From assembly GCA_013154205.1 (NCBI GenBank), contig JAADCY010000069.1, forward strand, positions 1 through 5,326: 5,326 nt of DNA, given 5' to 3'. Positions 5,000 to 5,326 of the stretch are shown here, piece by piece. The position numbers and the translations under genes are program-made. Positions within the stretch are counted from its first letter, which is position 1, and each line of letters begins with the position of its first letter. This DNA is from Thermoproteota archaeon (GTDB lineage Archaea; Thermoproteota; Thermoprotei_A; Sulfolobales; Desulfurococcaceae). Under the pieces are notes generated by a model. That model worked only from the letters and a program-made list of their open reading frames with translations, had not been told where the DNA came from and ran no database searches.

Positions 5000-5004
5000 G
5001 GTGA
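4998..5004 (+). promoter_or_regulatory. Ribosome binding site of the TIM-barrel hydrolase gene
   Basis: GAGGTGA is a near-perfect archaeal Shine-Dalgarno motif 6 nt before ATG 5011, fixing that start. It overlaps the last two bases of the candidate D box. No separate TATA box is evident between 4950 and 4990, so the message probably begins near 4949 and carries a leader of about 60 nt. Confidence 0.7.
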
Positions 5005-5010
5005 AAAGAT

Positions 5011-5326
5011 ATGCTATATAGTGATGCTCATCTACACTCAAACCCTATATCTGGATTAGGAGCCGAGAGAATAGGCAAGAAAATGGTTGAAACAGGCGCA
5101 TGGTTCGCATGCCTTGTAAGTCTTCCCCCGTATCATTATGGATATGGTTTGAGTCTCGAAGACTATAGAAAAACAATTGAGATAGCAATCCATGAAGCCG
5201 AGAAGCTCAGAGAAGCAGGACTAAAAGTAAGAGTTCTTGCAGGATTTCATCCCGCTGAAGTAGATGAACATATACGACAAGGCCATACCCCCGAGGAAGT
5301 CATCGATCTCGCCGAAAAGGTATTCG
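5011..5326 (+). CDS. TatD/COG1099-like TIM-barrel metal-dependent hydrolase (5' part)
   Basis: The first 105 residues of a gene that runs off the window's right end. The start is secure: ATG 5011 with GAGGTGA 6 nt upstream. The opening DAHLHSNPISGLGA (residues 5-18) carries the HxH metal motif (H7, H9) that ends the first strand of amidohydrolase/TatD-type barrels. VRVLAGFHPAEVD (73-85) contains the second hallmark, GFHP (H80), equivalent to GIHP in TatD DNases. Between them, WFACLVSLPPYHYGYG (31-46) and the helix EDYRKTIEIAIHEAEKLREAG (50-70) fit the alternating strand-helix pattern. I judge it closest to the archaeal COG1099 group of predicted TIM-barrel hydrolases, whose substrate is not established to my knowledge; TatD nuclease activity is possible. 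The remaining metal ligands should lie beyond the window. It is divergent from the RHH gene across a 129-bp region. Confidence 0.85.
   Translation, partial: MLYSDAHLHSNPISGLGAERIGKKMVETGAWFACLVSLPPYHYGYGLSLEDYRKTIEIAIHEAEKLREAGLKVRVLAGFHPAEVDEHIRQGHTPEEVIDLAEKVF

Noticed and set aside
1..5326. CRISPR repeats, tRNA genes, insertion sequences and attachment sites.
   Set aside because: No regularly spaced repeats, no tRNA-like T-loop/acceptor arrangement, and no transposase or integrase motifs were seen on either strand.

Overview
The window looks like a chromosomal segment of a hyperthermophilic crenarchaeon, probably of the Desulfurococcales type. This is inferred from several things: archaeal Shine-Dalgarno motifs (GGTGA) 4-6 nt before starts, AT-rich TATA-like boxes about 25-32 bp upstream of starts or leaders, heavy use of AGA/AGG and ATA codons, and the gene content (family I pyrophosphatase, Alg11-like GT4 glycosyltransferase, archaeal MBL-fold nuclease, COG1099-like TIM-barrel hydrolase). 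The species cannot be named from sequence alone. Nothing suggests a mobile element, prophage or CRISPR array.

Layout, left to right. Plus strand: a small coiled-coil protein of unknown function (60-479); then, from its own promoter, inorganic pyrophosphatase ppa (603-1136), followed 7 nt later by an exported, C-terminally anchored membrane protein of unknown function (1144-1803), probably on the same transcript. A 119-bp convergent intergenic region follows. It holds an 18-bp perfect palindrome and a weak candidate for a C/D box guide RNA on the minus strand. Minus strand, read right to left: a ribbon-helix-helix/coiled-coil protein (4165-4881), an MBL-fold nuclease (3067-4128) and a GT4 glycosyltransferase (1923-3083). 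The last two overlap by 17 nt, and the nuclease has its own TATA box 32 bp before its ATG, so it may be leaderless. To the right, a divergent intergenic region (4882-5010) separates the RHH gene from a plus-strand TatD/COG1099-like hydrolase (5011 to the window end, truncated).

Two observations stand out. First, the RHH gene is clearly coding for 32 codons upstream of its first conventional start codon (TTG at 4785). The upstream part encodes the DNA-binding strand and helix, but the in-frame codon placed correctly after a strong GGAGGGTGAT ribosome site is ACG. This is either non-AUG initiation, a recent start-codon mutation or a sequence error. Second, the divergent region carries a full C / guide / D' / C' / guide / D arrangement at 4948-4999, starting about 25 nt after a TATA box, as expected for an archaeal C/D box sRNA. 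The only two ATGATGA C-box heptamers I find in the window, on either strand, both lie in intergenic DNA, and each is followed by a D-like box after exactly 12 nt.

The genes do not form an obvious single pathway. Ppa drives biosynthesis by removing pyrophosphate. The GT4 enzyme probably works in glycan or glycolipid assembly at the membrane. The RHH protein and the nuclease are plausibly DNA-related, though that link rests only on adjacency.
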